From the NCBI RefSeq assembly GCF_934525195.1, contig NZ_CAKSZA010000007.1, positions 1 through 64,000 on the forward strand: DNA of 64,000 nucleotides, written 5' to 3'. The notes beneath the pieces were generated by a model. It searched no databases, was not told the DNA's origin, and saw only the letters and a list, made by a program, of their open reading frames with translations. Positions 24,767-33,362 of the stretch are shown here, piece after piece (the stretch's first letter is position 1; every line of letters starts with the position of its first letter). Position numbers and translations under genes: made by a program. Origin of the DNA: an uncultured Eubacterium sp. Its GTDB lineage: Bacteria; Bacillota; Clostridia; Oscillospirales; Acutalibacteraceae.

Positions 24767-25348
24767 TTATATATTGTATGTCATTACGATTTCCATAAAC
24801 TTAGTTTCCATAAACGGTTTGCTGTATGCAACAACAAAATCCTTGGACAGCATATAGTTGATATATCTTTTGCTGAATGTGTCGTACACAAGCGTTATAT
24901 CCTCTTTTTGAGCGAACTCGACTGCTTCATCGATAAGTTCTTTTACAACTTCAAAATCGCCGTTAGGGTCGCTGTAAACCGTCATAACTCTTGACGGCTT
25001 GGCATAAGTCAAAAGAATATCGCAAATTCCCTCAAGGTTTTCTCTTTGCAAAAAAATCTTGGATGAAAAGCTGTACTTTTTCATTCTTTGACCCGACAAG
25101 CCCTTGAATTTATATTCAAAATTCTGCGGATCAACAAGAGTTACCATAGCATTTGCCTTCTTGTCAACAAAGACAACTTCTTCACTTGCAAAGCGAGGAA
25201 TATGATATTTCATATAATCCTCGATAAACTTCGGTCGCTTGTTTATGTCGCTGCAAAGGAACATAAACAGCGGTTGCTTAACAAAGAATTTGCCAAATCG
25301 AGCCGAAACCGCATCAAGCGTTTTTTTATCAATACTGTTAATTAACAT
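24767..25348 (-). CDS. GNAT-like protein of unknown substrate
   Basis: A 193-residue protein. The C-terminal third, ITLVYDTFSKRYINYMLSKDFVVAYSK, has the shape of the last strand-helix-strand of GNAT acetyltransferases (equivalent of N..A...YEK.GF). The N-terminus also resembles an acyltransferase lead-in (PLFMFLCSDINKRPKFIEDY). The acetyl-CoA-binding Q/RxxGxG/A loop is not clear, so the enzyme assignment is tentative. It starts 15 bp after the MATE gene and is the last gene of that operon. Confidence 0.55.
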   Translation of the reverse strand: MLINSIDKKTLDAVSARFGKFFVKQPLFMFLCSDINKRPKFIEDYMKYHIPRFASEEVVFVDKKANAMVTLVDPQNFEYKFKGLSGQRMKKYSFSSKIFLQRENLEGICDILLTYAKPSRVMTVYSDPNGDFEVVKELIDEAVEFAQKEDITLVYDTFSKRYINYMLSKDFVVAYSKPFMETKFMEIVMTYNI

Positions 25349-25363
25349 ACACTCACTCTTTCA

Positions 25364-26773
25364 TTAATCCATGGTGCTGAGTTTTGCTTCTTTTTCGAGT
25401 TTTTTAGTTGTGGCACGGAACATAACAACAGCCAAAACAATGCAAAACGCATCTGCAACAGGCTGTGCCCAGATAATTCCCTCAAGCCCCGCCACCTTGT
25501 TCATAATAAACATCATCGGCAAGAAAATCAAGCCCTGTCTGCCTGCTGCAAGAACAAGCGACTGAACACCTTTGCCCATTCCCTGAAATGCAAAATTGAT
25601 GATGAACATTATACCAAGGAAAGTGCCCGGAGCCATAAGCGCGGTAATCATCTTTACGCCGTATTCGATAACAGCCTCGTCATCAATGAACACACCGATA
25701 ACCTGTCGTCTGCACACAAGATAGAACACCGTTACACTTGCGCCGATAAGAACATTGCACATCATACCGAAACGAATACTCTTTTTCATTCTCTGATAAT
25801 TCTTTGCACCGTAGCAATAACCGACAAGCGGCTGAATACCCTGCGCAAGACCGATTTGAAGCATAACAACAAGCATATTGGCTTTCATTGCAACGCCCAT
25901 TGCGGCAACGGCATTGTCGCCGTACTTTGCAAGGAAAATATTTACTACGATATTAGAAAGCGACATAAGCAAATTATTGAGCGAAGCAGGAAGTCCGACG
26001 CTGACAACGCCCTTAACGATGCCATCCTTTGCCGAAAATCTTTTTGGCGACATCGACAAAATCGACTTGCCTCTCATAAAGTAAACAATAAAATAAAGCA
26101 CGGAAGCCATATTGCCGATAACGGTTGCAATGGCTGCGCCCTTTACGCCCATATCAAAGCCGAAAGGCAATGTTATACCGAAAAGTTTGTTGCCCGGAGC
26201 GAGAATGAAAATCGGGTCAAGAACAATGTTTACAACCTGACCGATTACCATACCGATCATCGACTCCTTTGCGGCGCCCTCACCCCTTACAAGGTTGCAC
26301 GCAACAATACTTGTTACGCTGAAAACACCGCCGAGAGCAATCCAAAACATATAATCGCAAGCAAAGTCGATTGTGAAATCACTTGCACCGACAAGGTACA
26401 AAATCGGACGCTTGAAAGCAATAAAAATCGCCGACAGCACAACCGCAACGATTATACCCGTATAAATACAAAATGACGAAATCGACTTAATTTTTTCTTT
26501 TTTGCCCTCACCGAGTGAACGGCTGATATACGCACATCCGCCAACACCGAAAAGGTTGCCCACCGCAAGGAAAAACAAGAACACAGGCATTGCAACCGAA
26601 ACGGCGGCTACCTGATTTTTATCGCCTGTTTGACCCACAAAAAAGGTGTCTGCAAGATTGTATATAACATTTATAAGCATACCGAGCATACTCGGAATTG
26701 CCAGAGTTCCGACTGCCTTTGGCACGGAATAATCGCTAAAAACAAGTGTGTTATTTTTTCTTTCTTTTGCCAT
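25364..26773 (-). CDS. MATE family multidrug/metabolite efflux protein
   Basis: A 469-residue protein with about 12 membrane segments in two homologous halves. The first half begins AIPSMLGMLINVIYNLADTF with FFVGQTGD, and the second half PASLNNLLMSLSNIVVNIFL, both standard MATE openings. It would export cationic compounds or metabolites using Na+ or H+. It starts 2 bp after the rsmA stop and has no clear ribosome site, so it probably relies on coupling. Confidence 0.92.
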   Translation of the reverse strand: MAKERKNNTLVFSDYSVPKAVGTLAIPSMLGMLINVIYNLADTFFVGQTGDKNQVAAVSVAMPVFLFFLAVGNLFGVGGCAYISRSLGEGKKEKIKSISSFCIYTGIIVAVVLSAIFIAFKRPILYLVGASDFTIDFACDYMFWIALGGVFSVTSIVACNLVRGEGAAKESMIGMVIGQVVNIVLDPIFILAPGNKLFGITLPFGFDMGVKGAAIATVIGNMASVLYFIVYFMRGKSILSMSPKRFSAKDGIVKGVVSVGLPASLNNLLMSLSNIVVNIFLAKYGDNAVAAMGVAMKANMLVVMLQIGLAQGIQPLVGYCYGAKNYQRMKKSIRFGMMCNVLIGASVTVFYLVCRRQVIGVFIDDEAVIEYGVKMITALMAPGTFLGIMFIINFAFQGMGKGVQSLVLAAGRQGLIFLPMMFIMNKVAGLEGIIWAQPVADAFCIVLAVVMFRATTKKLEKEAKLSTMD

Positions 26774-26775
26774 AA

Positions 26776-27636
26776 TTAATTAAAAAGTAAATCGGTTAAA
26801 TTTACCAAATCCTCCATTTTAAGATTTTCTGCCCTTACGGTTGAAGCAAGACCGAGCTGTGCAAGTGCATTTGTAACATCTGCCTTTGACTTGCCGAGTG
26901 AATTTGAAAGCGAATTGACAAGAGTTTTTCTTCTCTGTGCAAAAGCACTTTTTACAAGTGAGAAAAACTGCTTTTCGTTTTTAACCTCAAATTCAGGCTC
27001 ATCTCTGACTATAATCTTGATTACGCTTGAATCAACCTTTGGACTTGGCATAAAGCACTCTCTGCCGACATTGAACAGGATTTCGCTTTCGCCGTAATAA
27101 TTAACCGCAACGCTGACCGCACCGGCTTCTCTTGAACCGATAGGTGCACAAAGTCGCTCTGCCGCTTCCTGCTGAACCATAACTTCAATCTCCGACACAG
27201 GAAGTCTGCTTTGCAAAAGCATCATAATAACAGGAGAAGTGATATAGTACGGCAGATTTGCACAAACTTTGACTGTGTCGCAATCCGCAAATTTTTCCGC
27301 AATAAGTTGTTTTAGGTCGATTTTCATAACATCGCCCTTGACAAGTTCAAAATTGTCATAATCGGCAAGGGTCTGCTCCAAAACAGGATAAAGTCGCTCA
27401 TCAAGCTCAACAGACACAACCTTGCCTGCCCTTTTGCAAAGTTCTTTTGTGAGGACGCCGACACCCGGACCAACCTCAAGAACGCCTGTTTTTTCATCAG
27501 CTCCGAGCATTTCTGCCATAGTAGGACAAACGCTGTCATCAATTATAAAATTCTGACCCAACGCCTTTGAAAAGTTAAAGCCATGGGCTGAAAGTATCTT
27601 TTTCACCGTGTTGTAATCGCACAAATTATAATCCAT
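26776..27636 (-). CDS. rsmA: 16S rRNA dimethyladenosine transferase
   Basis: A 286-residue KsgA/RsmA enzyme that dimethylates two adjacent adenines near the 3' end of 16S rRNA, using S-adenosylmethionine. Visible motifs are KALGQNFIID, the SAM loop LEVGPGVGVLTKEL and the catalytic NLPYYITSP. The helical C-terminal domain follows (FAQRRKTLVNSLS). I chose ATG 27636 for its GGGAGG site; the 39-bp longer frame adds residues outside the family. It is divergent from the MarR gene. Confidence 0.95.
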   Translation of the reverse strand: MDYNLCDYNTVKKILSAHGFNFSKALGQNFIIDDSVCPTMAEMLGADEKTGVLEVGPGVGVLTKELCKRAGKVVSVELDERLYPVLEQTLADYDNFELVKGDVMKIDLKQLIAEKFADCDTVKVCANLPYYITSPVIMMLLQSRLPVSEIEVMVQQEAAERLCAPIGSREAGAVSVAVNYYGESEILFNVGRECFMPSPKVDSSVIKIIVRDEPEFEVKNEKQFFSLVKSAFAQRRKTLVNSLSNSLGKSKADVTNALAQLGLASTVRAENLKMEDLVNLTDLLFN

Positions 27637-27720
27637 AGTCTGCCCTCCCAATAATTTCGCCGTATATTTTACCATATTATATGTACTATATCAAGTGTGG
27701 CGGTCTACAAAAATAAAATG

Positions 27721-27748
27721 TTGACATTGATATTTTTTGTGCTATAAT
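27721..27748 (+). promoter_or_regulatory. Promoter of the marR-ABC operon
   Basis: TTGACA (27721-27726) and TATAAT (27743-27748) with 16-bp spacing are near-consensus for sigma-A. Confidence 0.9.
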
Positions 27749-27751
27749 ACC

Positions 27752-27780
27752 TTTAGTCGACTAAATATTAGCCGACTAAA
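27752..27780 (+). promoter_or_regulatory. Double operator for the MarR regulator
   Basis: TTTAGTCGACTAAA (perfect 14-bp palindrome, 27752-27765) is followed by TTAGCCGACTAAA (27768-27780), a near-copy. Both sit directly behind the -10, where bound repressor would block transcription. Paired palindromes are typical of autoregulated MarR operons. Confidence 0.8.
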
Positions 27781-27800
27781 TAATTTTCGGAGTTGTTATT

Positions 27801-28265
27801 TTGAACAAGAAAAAATGCTGTTGCCCACCACCTCCGCCAAAGGGACATATTGCCCCAAGAATCGGTATGGTGGCGAGAATGGAAAGGGCAAATTTTAACA
27901 AAGCGGTTGCCGATGAAGGACTGTTTGCCGGTCAGCACAAAATAATTATGTTTTTGAAATTTCAAGGCAGTGCAACAATCGGTCAAATTGCAGAAGAAAC
28001 AGGCACGGCACCATCAACCGTATCGGTCAGCATAAAGCGAATGGAAAAAGCCGGATTCGTTAAAAAGAGGGAAAGCAAAACAGACAAAAGGCGAATTGAA
28101 ATTTATCTGACCGAAAAGGGCAATGCCGTTCCTGAAAACATCAGACAAAAGATGGATGCGGAAGAAGAAATGCTCACAAACGGTCTTACGGATGAAGAAA
28201 TTGCTACTTTGTCGGATTTGCTTGACAAAATAATAAATAACTTTATAAAGGAGGAGTCCGAATGA
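27801..28265 (+). CDS. MarR family repressor with Cys/Pro-rich N-terminus
   Basis: A 154-residue winged-helix regulator: dimerisation helix (IGMVARMERANFNKAV), recognition region GQIAEETGTAPSTVSVSIKR and wing KRESKTDKRRIEIYLTEKG. The start is TTG 27801 with CGGAG upstream. The N-terminus is unusual: three Cys (6-8) followed by five Pro (9-13), which could bind metal or sense thiol stress. ATG at residue 23 would remove it but has no ribosome site. It overlaps the first ABC gene by 4 bp and is expected to regulate it and itself. Confidence 0.9.
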   Translation: MNKKKCCCPPPPPKGHIAPRIGMVARMERANFNKAVADEGLFAGQHKIIMFLKFQGSATIGQIAEETGTAPSTVSVSIKRMEKAGFVKKRESKTDKRRIEIYLTEKGNAVPENIRQKMDAEEEMLTNGLTDEEIATLSDLLDKIINNFIKEESE

Positions 28266-30001
28266 TAAAAAAACTATCCAAATATCTCAAAGGATTAGGT
28301 TGGCTTTGCGTGGCAAGCGCATTTGGTATGATTGTTGAAGCTATGTGCGAACTTGCGCTGCCTTCAATCGCAAACAGCGTGTACGAAATGGTTAAGGCAT
28401 CTACAGGTGACCCTGCCGACCTAAAACTTAAAATCGGCAAAATCGGTTTGATTATGATCGTTATGGCTCTTGTCGGTTTTTGCGGCGGCTTAATGACAAT
28501 GAAAACATCATCGGTTGCAAGCCAAAAATTCTCATACAGACTAAGAAAAGCGATGTACGACAAAATCTCATCATTTTCCTTTAAAAACATCGACACATTT
28601 TCAACATCATCACTCACAACAAGACTGACAAATGATGTGACAATGCTTCAAAACACACTTATGATGGGACTTCGTATTTTAGTAAGAGCACCTGCATTGC
28701 TCATTGTATCGGCTGTTTTTGCATTTTCAATCAACGCAAAACTTTCAATGATTTTGCTTGTTCTCTTCCCTGTTATGATTGTAATCATTGCGGTTATTCT
28801 CAAATTCGGTTTTCCTATGTTCCAAAAAATGCAAAAGAAAATCGACAACATCAACCGTGTTGTACAGGAAAATCTCATCGGTATAAGAGTTGTAAAAGCT
28901 TATGTTCGCGAAGACAGAGAAAAAGAAAAGTTCCACGAAGCATCCGACGACCTTGCTAAGCAAGGTTCTAAGGCATCGGGTCTTATCATCACGGTTATGC
29001 CAATTATGATGTTGCTTATGAACTTTGTAATTATTTACATCTATTACAAAGGCTCGGTTGACGCAAGTAACAAGCTTATGGATGTGGGCCAAATATCTGT
29101 TTTGGCAAACTACATTGTGCAGGTGCTTATGAACATAATGATGGTATCTATGCTTATGCTTCAGCTCACAAGAGCAAAGGCTTGCGGTGACAGAGTTGTC
29201 GAAGTTCTCGACACCGAAGTTGACATTGTTAATCCTGAAAACCCATTCAAACCTACCGAGCCAAAGGGCGAAGTTGAATTCAAAAATGTTTCGTTCGGCT
29301 ACAATGACGGTATGGACATTCTCACCGATGTCAGCTTCAAGGCAAATGCAGGCAGCGTTGTGGGAATTATCGGCTCAACGGGCTGCGGAAAATCAAGCCT
29401 TGTAAACCTCATTCCTCGACTTTATGATGTTACGGGCGGTGAAATCCTTGTTGACGGCGTCAGTGTTAAGGACTACGACCTTGAGGCTCTCCGTGAATTG
29501 ACAGGTGTTGTGCTCCAAAAGAATGTACTTTTCACAGGCACAATCAAGGAGAACATCAAGTGGGGCAAGCAAGACGCAACGGATAAAGAAATCATCTCCG
29601 CTTGCAAAGCCGCACAGGCACACGACTTTATTATGAGCCAGCCTGACGGATACGACACAGAACTTTCGCAAGGCGGTTTGAACCTTTCGGGCGGTCAAAA
29701 GCAACGACTTTGTATCGCAAGAGCAATCATCAAGCAACCGAAAATCCTTATTCTTGATGACTCGACTTCTGCCGTTGACACAGCGACCGAAGCAAAAATC
29801 AGAGAATGTTTCTACAAAGAACTCAAAGACACAACAGTTTTGATTATTGCACAGAGAATTTCCTCCGTTGCGGAAGCAGACGAAATCATCGTGCTTGATG
29901 ACGGCAAAATAGACAGCGTAGGTAACCACGAAGAACTTATGCAAACAAGCGAAATCTATCAGGAAATTTACAAAACACAGCAGAAAGGAGTAATGGAATA
30001 A
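28262..30001 (+). CDS. ABC exporter half-transporter, degenerate-site subunit
   Basis: A 579-residue exporter subunit: six-helix membrane domain (about 1-310), then a nucleotide-binding domain with Walker A GSTGCGKSS, signature LSGGQKQRL and Walker B ILILDDSTSAVD. The usual catalytic Glu after Walker B is Asp here, as in the degenerate half of heterodimeric exporters (BmrC/TM287-like). Its stop overlaps the start of the partner gene. It is probably a drug or peptide exporter induced when MarR releases its operator. Confidence 0.93.
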   Translation: MIKKLSKYLKGLGWLCVASAFGMIVEAMCELALPSIANSVYEMVKASTGDPADLKLKIGKIGLIMIVMALVGFCGGLMTMKTSSVASQKFSYRLRKAMYDKISSFSFKNIDTFSTSSLTTRLTNDVTMLQNTLMMGLRILVRAPALLIVSAVFAFSINAKLSMILLVLFPVMIVIIAVILKFGFPMFQKMQKKIDNINRVVQENLIGIRVVKAYVREDREKEKFHEASDDLAKQGSKASGLIITVMPIMMLLMNFVIIYIYYKGSVDASNKLMDVGQISVLANYIVQVLMNIMMVSMLMLQLTRAKACGDRVVEVLDTEVDIVNPENPFKPTEPKGEVEFKNVSFGYNDGMDILTDVSFKANAGSVVGIIGSTGCGKSSLVNLIPRLYDVTGGEILVDGVSVKDYDLEALRELTGVVLQKNVLFTGTIKENIKWGKQDATDKEIISACKAAQAHDFIMSQPDGYDTELSQGGLNLSGGQKQRLCIARAIIKQPKILILDDSTSAVDTATEAKIRECFYKELKDTTVLIIAQRISSVAEADEIIVLDDGKIDSVGNHEELMQTSEIYQEIYKTQQKGVME

Positions 30002-31851
30002 TGCCGGGACCACAAAGACACGGCGTGCCTGGACAAAAACCCAAGGACGCAAAAAAGACCTTAAAGCGTATTTTGTCATATATCGGCAAAAGCAAGGCGC
30101 TGTTATTCGTAGTATTTCTTTCTCTCATTATGGCAACCGTTTGCCAAATGGCAGCATCTTATTGGCTAAAGCCGATTTTGGACGATGTTGCATCATCAAT
30201 CCAAGCAGGCGATTTTGCCACAGAGGGTATCAAACAGTTGATTAAAAACCTTGTAATTGTTTCGGCATTTTACATTGGTGCTTCACTGTTTATATTCTTG
30301 CAGTCAAAAATTATGGTAAAACTTGCATACAGAACATCAAACATCATCAGAAAAGACTTGTTTGACCACTTGCAAACATTACCGCTGAAATTCTTTGACG
30401 GACAGACACACGGCGAGATCATGAGCCGTTTTACAAACGATGTTGACAACATTCAAATGATGCTTGAGCAATCGATTGTTCAGCTTGTTTCATCAGTTTT
30501 CAGTTTCATCGGAATCATCGTTATGATGATTGCGCTTGAATGGAGATTGTTCATCGTTGCGCTTGTGTTCCTCATCATAATGATTGTGAACACAATGAGA
30601 ATTGCAAAGCGCACAAGAAAATACTTCAAGGCTCAACAAAAGGCGCTTGGCGAAATGAACGGCAACATTGAAGAAACAGTTGAAGGAATGAAGGTTGTCA
30701 AGGTGTTCAACCACGAAGAACAGGCAAAAAACGACTTTGAACAGCTCAACGAAAGTTTCCGTGAAGTTGCCACAAAGGCAAACTATTACAGCGGAATTAT
30801 GGGACCTGTTTCAACAGGAATCAACAACGCATCATATGCAAGCGTTACTCTTGCGGGCGGACTTCTTGTTTTGACAAAAGGTATGAGCATCGGAACATTC
30901 TTCACCTTCCTCAGCTATTCAAAGCAGTTCACCCAACCTATCAACCAAATTATGAACCAGATGAACAATGTGTTTTCTGCCCTTGCAGGTGCAGAAAGAG
31001 TGTTTGCCGTTATGGACACCGAAAGCGAGGTTGACAACGGCACCGTTACTCTCGAAGAAAAAGAAACCGAAAACGGCAAGATTTGGAACTGGGTTGACGG
31101 CGACAAGAAAATTCCTGTAAAGGGCGAAGTTGTTTTCAAGGATGTAACCTTTGGCTATGTTGAGGACAAAATTGTTCTCCACGACATCAATCTTTATGCA
31201 AAGCAGGCACAAAAGATTGCGTTTGTCGGCTCAACGGGTGCGGGCAAAACAACAATCACAAACCTCATCAACAGGTTTTACGACATTCAAGAGGGCACAA
31301 TAACCTATGACGGAATCGACATCAAGAGAATTAAGAAGTCGGATTTGCGCCGTTCTCTTGCAATGGTGCTTCAAGACACTCACCTATTTACAGGCACGAT
31401 TATGGACAACATCCGCTACGGCAGACTTGATGCAACGGACGAAGAATGTATAGAAGCTTCAAAACTTGCAAGTGCACATTCATTCATCAAACATCTTCCT
31501 GACGGCTACAACACAGTCATCACATCAGACGGTGCAAACCTCAGCCAAGGACAGCGACAACTCCTTGCAATAGCAAGAGCCGCAGTTGCCGACCCGCCTG
31601 TTATGATTCTTGATGAAGCAACCTCATCAATCGACACAAGAACAGAGGCTCACATCGAACACGGAATGGACAGACTGATGATTGGCAGAACGGTATTTGT
31701 TATTGCTCACCGACTTTCAACAGTCAGAAATTCAAACGCAATTATGGTGCTTGAAAACGGTGAAATCATCGAGCGTGGCGACCACAACGATCTCCTTGCG
31801 CTTAAAGGAAGATATTACGAACTTTGCACCGGTAAGGCTCAGCTATCGTAA
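30001..31851 (+). CDS. ABC exporter half-transporter, catalytic subunit
   Basis: A 616-residue partner of the preceding subunit. The N-terminus is Pro/Lys-rich (MPGPQRHGVPGQKPK). Then follow six membrane helices, Walker A GSTGAGKTT, signature LSQGQRQLL and Walker B MILDEATSSID with the canonical Glu. The intact site here and Asp in the partner define a heterodimer. ATG 30001 overlaps the upstream TAA by one base (TAATG). Confidence 0.95.
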   Translation: MPGPQRHGVPGQKPKDAKKTLKRILSYIGKSKALLFVVFLSLIMATVCQMAASYWLKPILDDVASSIQAGDFATEGIKQLIKNLVIVSAFYIGASLFIFLQSKIMVKLAYRTSNIIRKDLFDHLQTLPLKFFDGQTHGEIMSRFTNDVDNIQMMLEQSIVQLVSSVFSFIGIIVMMIALEWRLFIVALVFLIIMIVNTMRIAKRTRKYFKAQQKALGEMNGNIEETVEGMKVVKVFNHEEQAKNDFEQLNESFREVATKANYYSGIMGPVSTGINNASYASVTLAGGLLVLTKGMSIGTFFTFLSYSKQFTQPINQIMNQMNNVFSALAGAERVFAVMDTESEVDNGTVTLEEKETENGKIWNWVDGDKKIPVKGEVVFKDVTFGYVEDKIVLHDINLYAKQAQKIAFVGSTGAGKTTITNLINRFYDIQEGTITYDGIDIKRIKKSDLRRSLAMVLQDTHLFTGTIMDNIRYGRLDATDEECIEASKLASAHSFIKHLPDGYNTVITSDGANLSQGQRQLLAIARAAVADPPVMILDEATSSIDTRTEAHIEHGMDRLMIGRTVFVIAHRLSTVRNSNAIMVLENGEIIERGDHNDLLALKGRYYELCTGKAQLS

Positions 31852-31896
31852 AAAAGTAAAAAAACATTTACAATTTACAAAATATTAAAAAAACTC

Positions 31897-31925
31897 TTTA
31901 CAAATAATAGACTTCGTGCTATAAT
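31897..31925 (+). promoter_or_regulatory. Promoter of the sortase-substrate gene
   Basis: TTTACA (31897-31902) and TATAAT (31920-31925) are separated by 17 bp. It lies after the ABC operon and 56 bp before the next start codon. Confidence 0.8.
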
Positions 31926-31981
31926 CAAGTTAAATTATAGTGACTAAATGTATATTATTGAATATTAATTGAGGTGTTATT

Positions 31982-32512
31982 ATGAAAAAGTTTATTTCTA
32001 TCGCTTTATCGGCAGTTATGTTGATTTCAGCAGGTGCTATCAGCGCTATGCCCGTTATGGCTGCAACTGTATCAAGCCCGGGTTCATCAGAAGTTACAAC
32101 AAAGCCTGCATCTGAAACCGAGCCTGTAATCGTTACAGTTAACTCTGACAAGTCATCAAAGGTTGAATACTCAAAGGAAAGCGCAAAGTTCACATTTAAG
32201 TATTCAGGCAAGGGCGAAGTTATCAGATGGGAATTCCCTAATATGACTGAAGGCGTTGACTACAATGTTCTTTCAACATCTGAAGATAATGACAAAATCG
32301 TTATTGAACTTACAGAATCAGGCAAGCAAAAGCAAGTAGTTGCAAACGCAGTTGTTAAAGATTCAACAGCATCAAAAGACGATGCAGAAATCGATGACGA
32401 CAGCAAGGACGACAGCAACACTTCTCCTGCAACAGGTGCTGCAATGGCTGGTATCGCTATGGCAGGTACAGGCGTAGCTATGCTTGCAATTTCAAAGAAG
32501 AAAAAAGACTAA
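31982..32512 (+). CDS. Sortase-anchored surface protein with SPATG sorting signal
   Basis: A 176-residue secreted protein. The signal peptide ends near MAA (about residue 28). An extracellular domain of about 100 residues (VTVNSDKSSKVEYSKESAKF ...) and an acidic linker follow. The C-terminal sorting signal is SPATG, then a hydrophobic segment and the tail SKKKKD. Sortase B of Clostridioides difficile accepts (S/P)PxTG-like motifs, and a class B sortase gene follows directly. This is most likely its dedicated substrate. The domain itself is not recognised. Confidence 0.82.
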   Translation: MKKFISIALSAVMLISAGAISAMPVMAATVSSPGSSEVTTKPASETEPVIVTVNSDKSSKVEYSKESAKFTFKYSGKGEVIRWEFPNMTEGVDYNVLSTSEDNDKIVIELTESGKQKQVVANAVVKDSTASKDDAEIDDDSKDDSNTSPATGAAMAGIAMAGTGVAMLAISKKKKD

Positions 32513-32527
32513 TTTCTAAATTAAGTA

Positions 32528-32560
32528 AGAACCTGTAACAAATGTTACGGGTTCTTTTTT
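32528..32560 (+). terminator. Terminator between substrate and sortase genes
   Basis: AGAACCTGTAAC pairs with GTTACGGGTTCT and is followed by six T residues. Placed before the sortase ribosome site, it would give much more substrate than enzyme from a shared transcript. Confidence 0.85.
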
Positions 32561-32573
32561 ACGGGTGAGTAGA

Positions 32574-33362
32574 ATGGATAATGACAATAAAAAATCAAAC
32601 AGTCGCACAAGAAAAGTCATTGTTATCTTGGCTGTTATTTTGATTGTGGTCGGCGTGGGCATAACAATGTTTCAAATCATCTCAACCCAAACGGCAAAAG
32701 AAAAAGATGAAGAGCTCACTTCAACAACAACCACTCAGCAAGCAACAGCTCCCGAACCTACGGTGGCAAACAAAATCGACTTTGATTCGCTTGAAAAGAA
32801 AAATGATGAAATCTACGCTTGGATAAAAGTGCCGGGAACAAAGGTGAACTACCCTATTGTTCAAAGCCGAACAGATGACACTTTTTATTTGAAACACAGT
32901 GCAACAGACAAAAAGTATTCGTCGAGCGGTGCTGTATACACCCAAAGTGTGAACAAGCGAGATTTTACAGACAGAGTCACCTTGATTTACGGTCACAACG
33001 GCTACGGCGACACTTATTTCACAACGCTTCACAGATTTGAAAAGCAAGATTTTTTTGAAAAACACACAAAATTTGTGATTTACACTCCTACGGAAAAGTT
33101 GACATACAGGATTGTATCTGCATTCAAATATGACGACAGACATATAATGAACAGTTTTGATTTTCACGACAACAATATTTTCAAAGAATTCATTGATATG
33201 ATACAAAATCCAACATCTGCCAACAAAAATGTTGCAAAAGTACTTGACAAAGAAATTACAATAAACGATAATATAGTGGTGTTATCCACCTGCTTTACAG
33301 GACAGAAAAGCAACAGATATTTAGTATGCGGAGTATTAATAAAGAATGAAAAAACAAATTGA
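32574..33362 (+). CDS. srtB: Class B sortase
   Basis: A 262-residue membrane-anchored transpeptidase: N-terminal membrane helix (about 15-37), Thr-rich spacer, then a sortase domain with His141 (IYGHN), Cys240 (LSTCFTG) and Arg248 (NRYLV). Inserted helices place it in class B. ATG 32574 has GGGTGAG upstream; GTG 32565 is possible but without a site. The 3' end overlaps the LCP gene by 17 bp. Confidence 0.92.
   Translation: MDNDNKKSNSRTRKVIVILAVILIVVGVGITMFQIISTQTAKEKDEELTSTTTTQQATAPEPTVANKIDFDSLEKKNDEIYAWIKVPGTKVNYPIVQSRTDDTFYLKHSATDKKYSSSGAVYTQSVNKRDFTDRVTLIYGHNGYGDTYFTTLHRFEKQDFFEKHTKFVIYTPTEKLTYRIVSAFKYDDRHIMNSFDFHDNNIFKEFIDMIQNPTSANKNVAKVLDKEITINDNIVVLSTCFTGQKSNRYLVCGVLIKNEKTN

Noticed and set aside
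25856..26476. 206-aa plus-strand ORF
   Set aside because: Antisense shadow of the MATE transporter gene, with composition of reversed membrane codons and no ribosome site.
29393..30079. 228-aa minus-strand ORF
   Set aside because: Lies opposite the ABC exporter gene and is Cys/Phe-rich as expected of an antisense frame.
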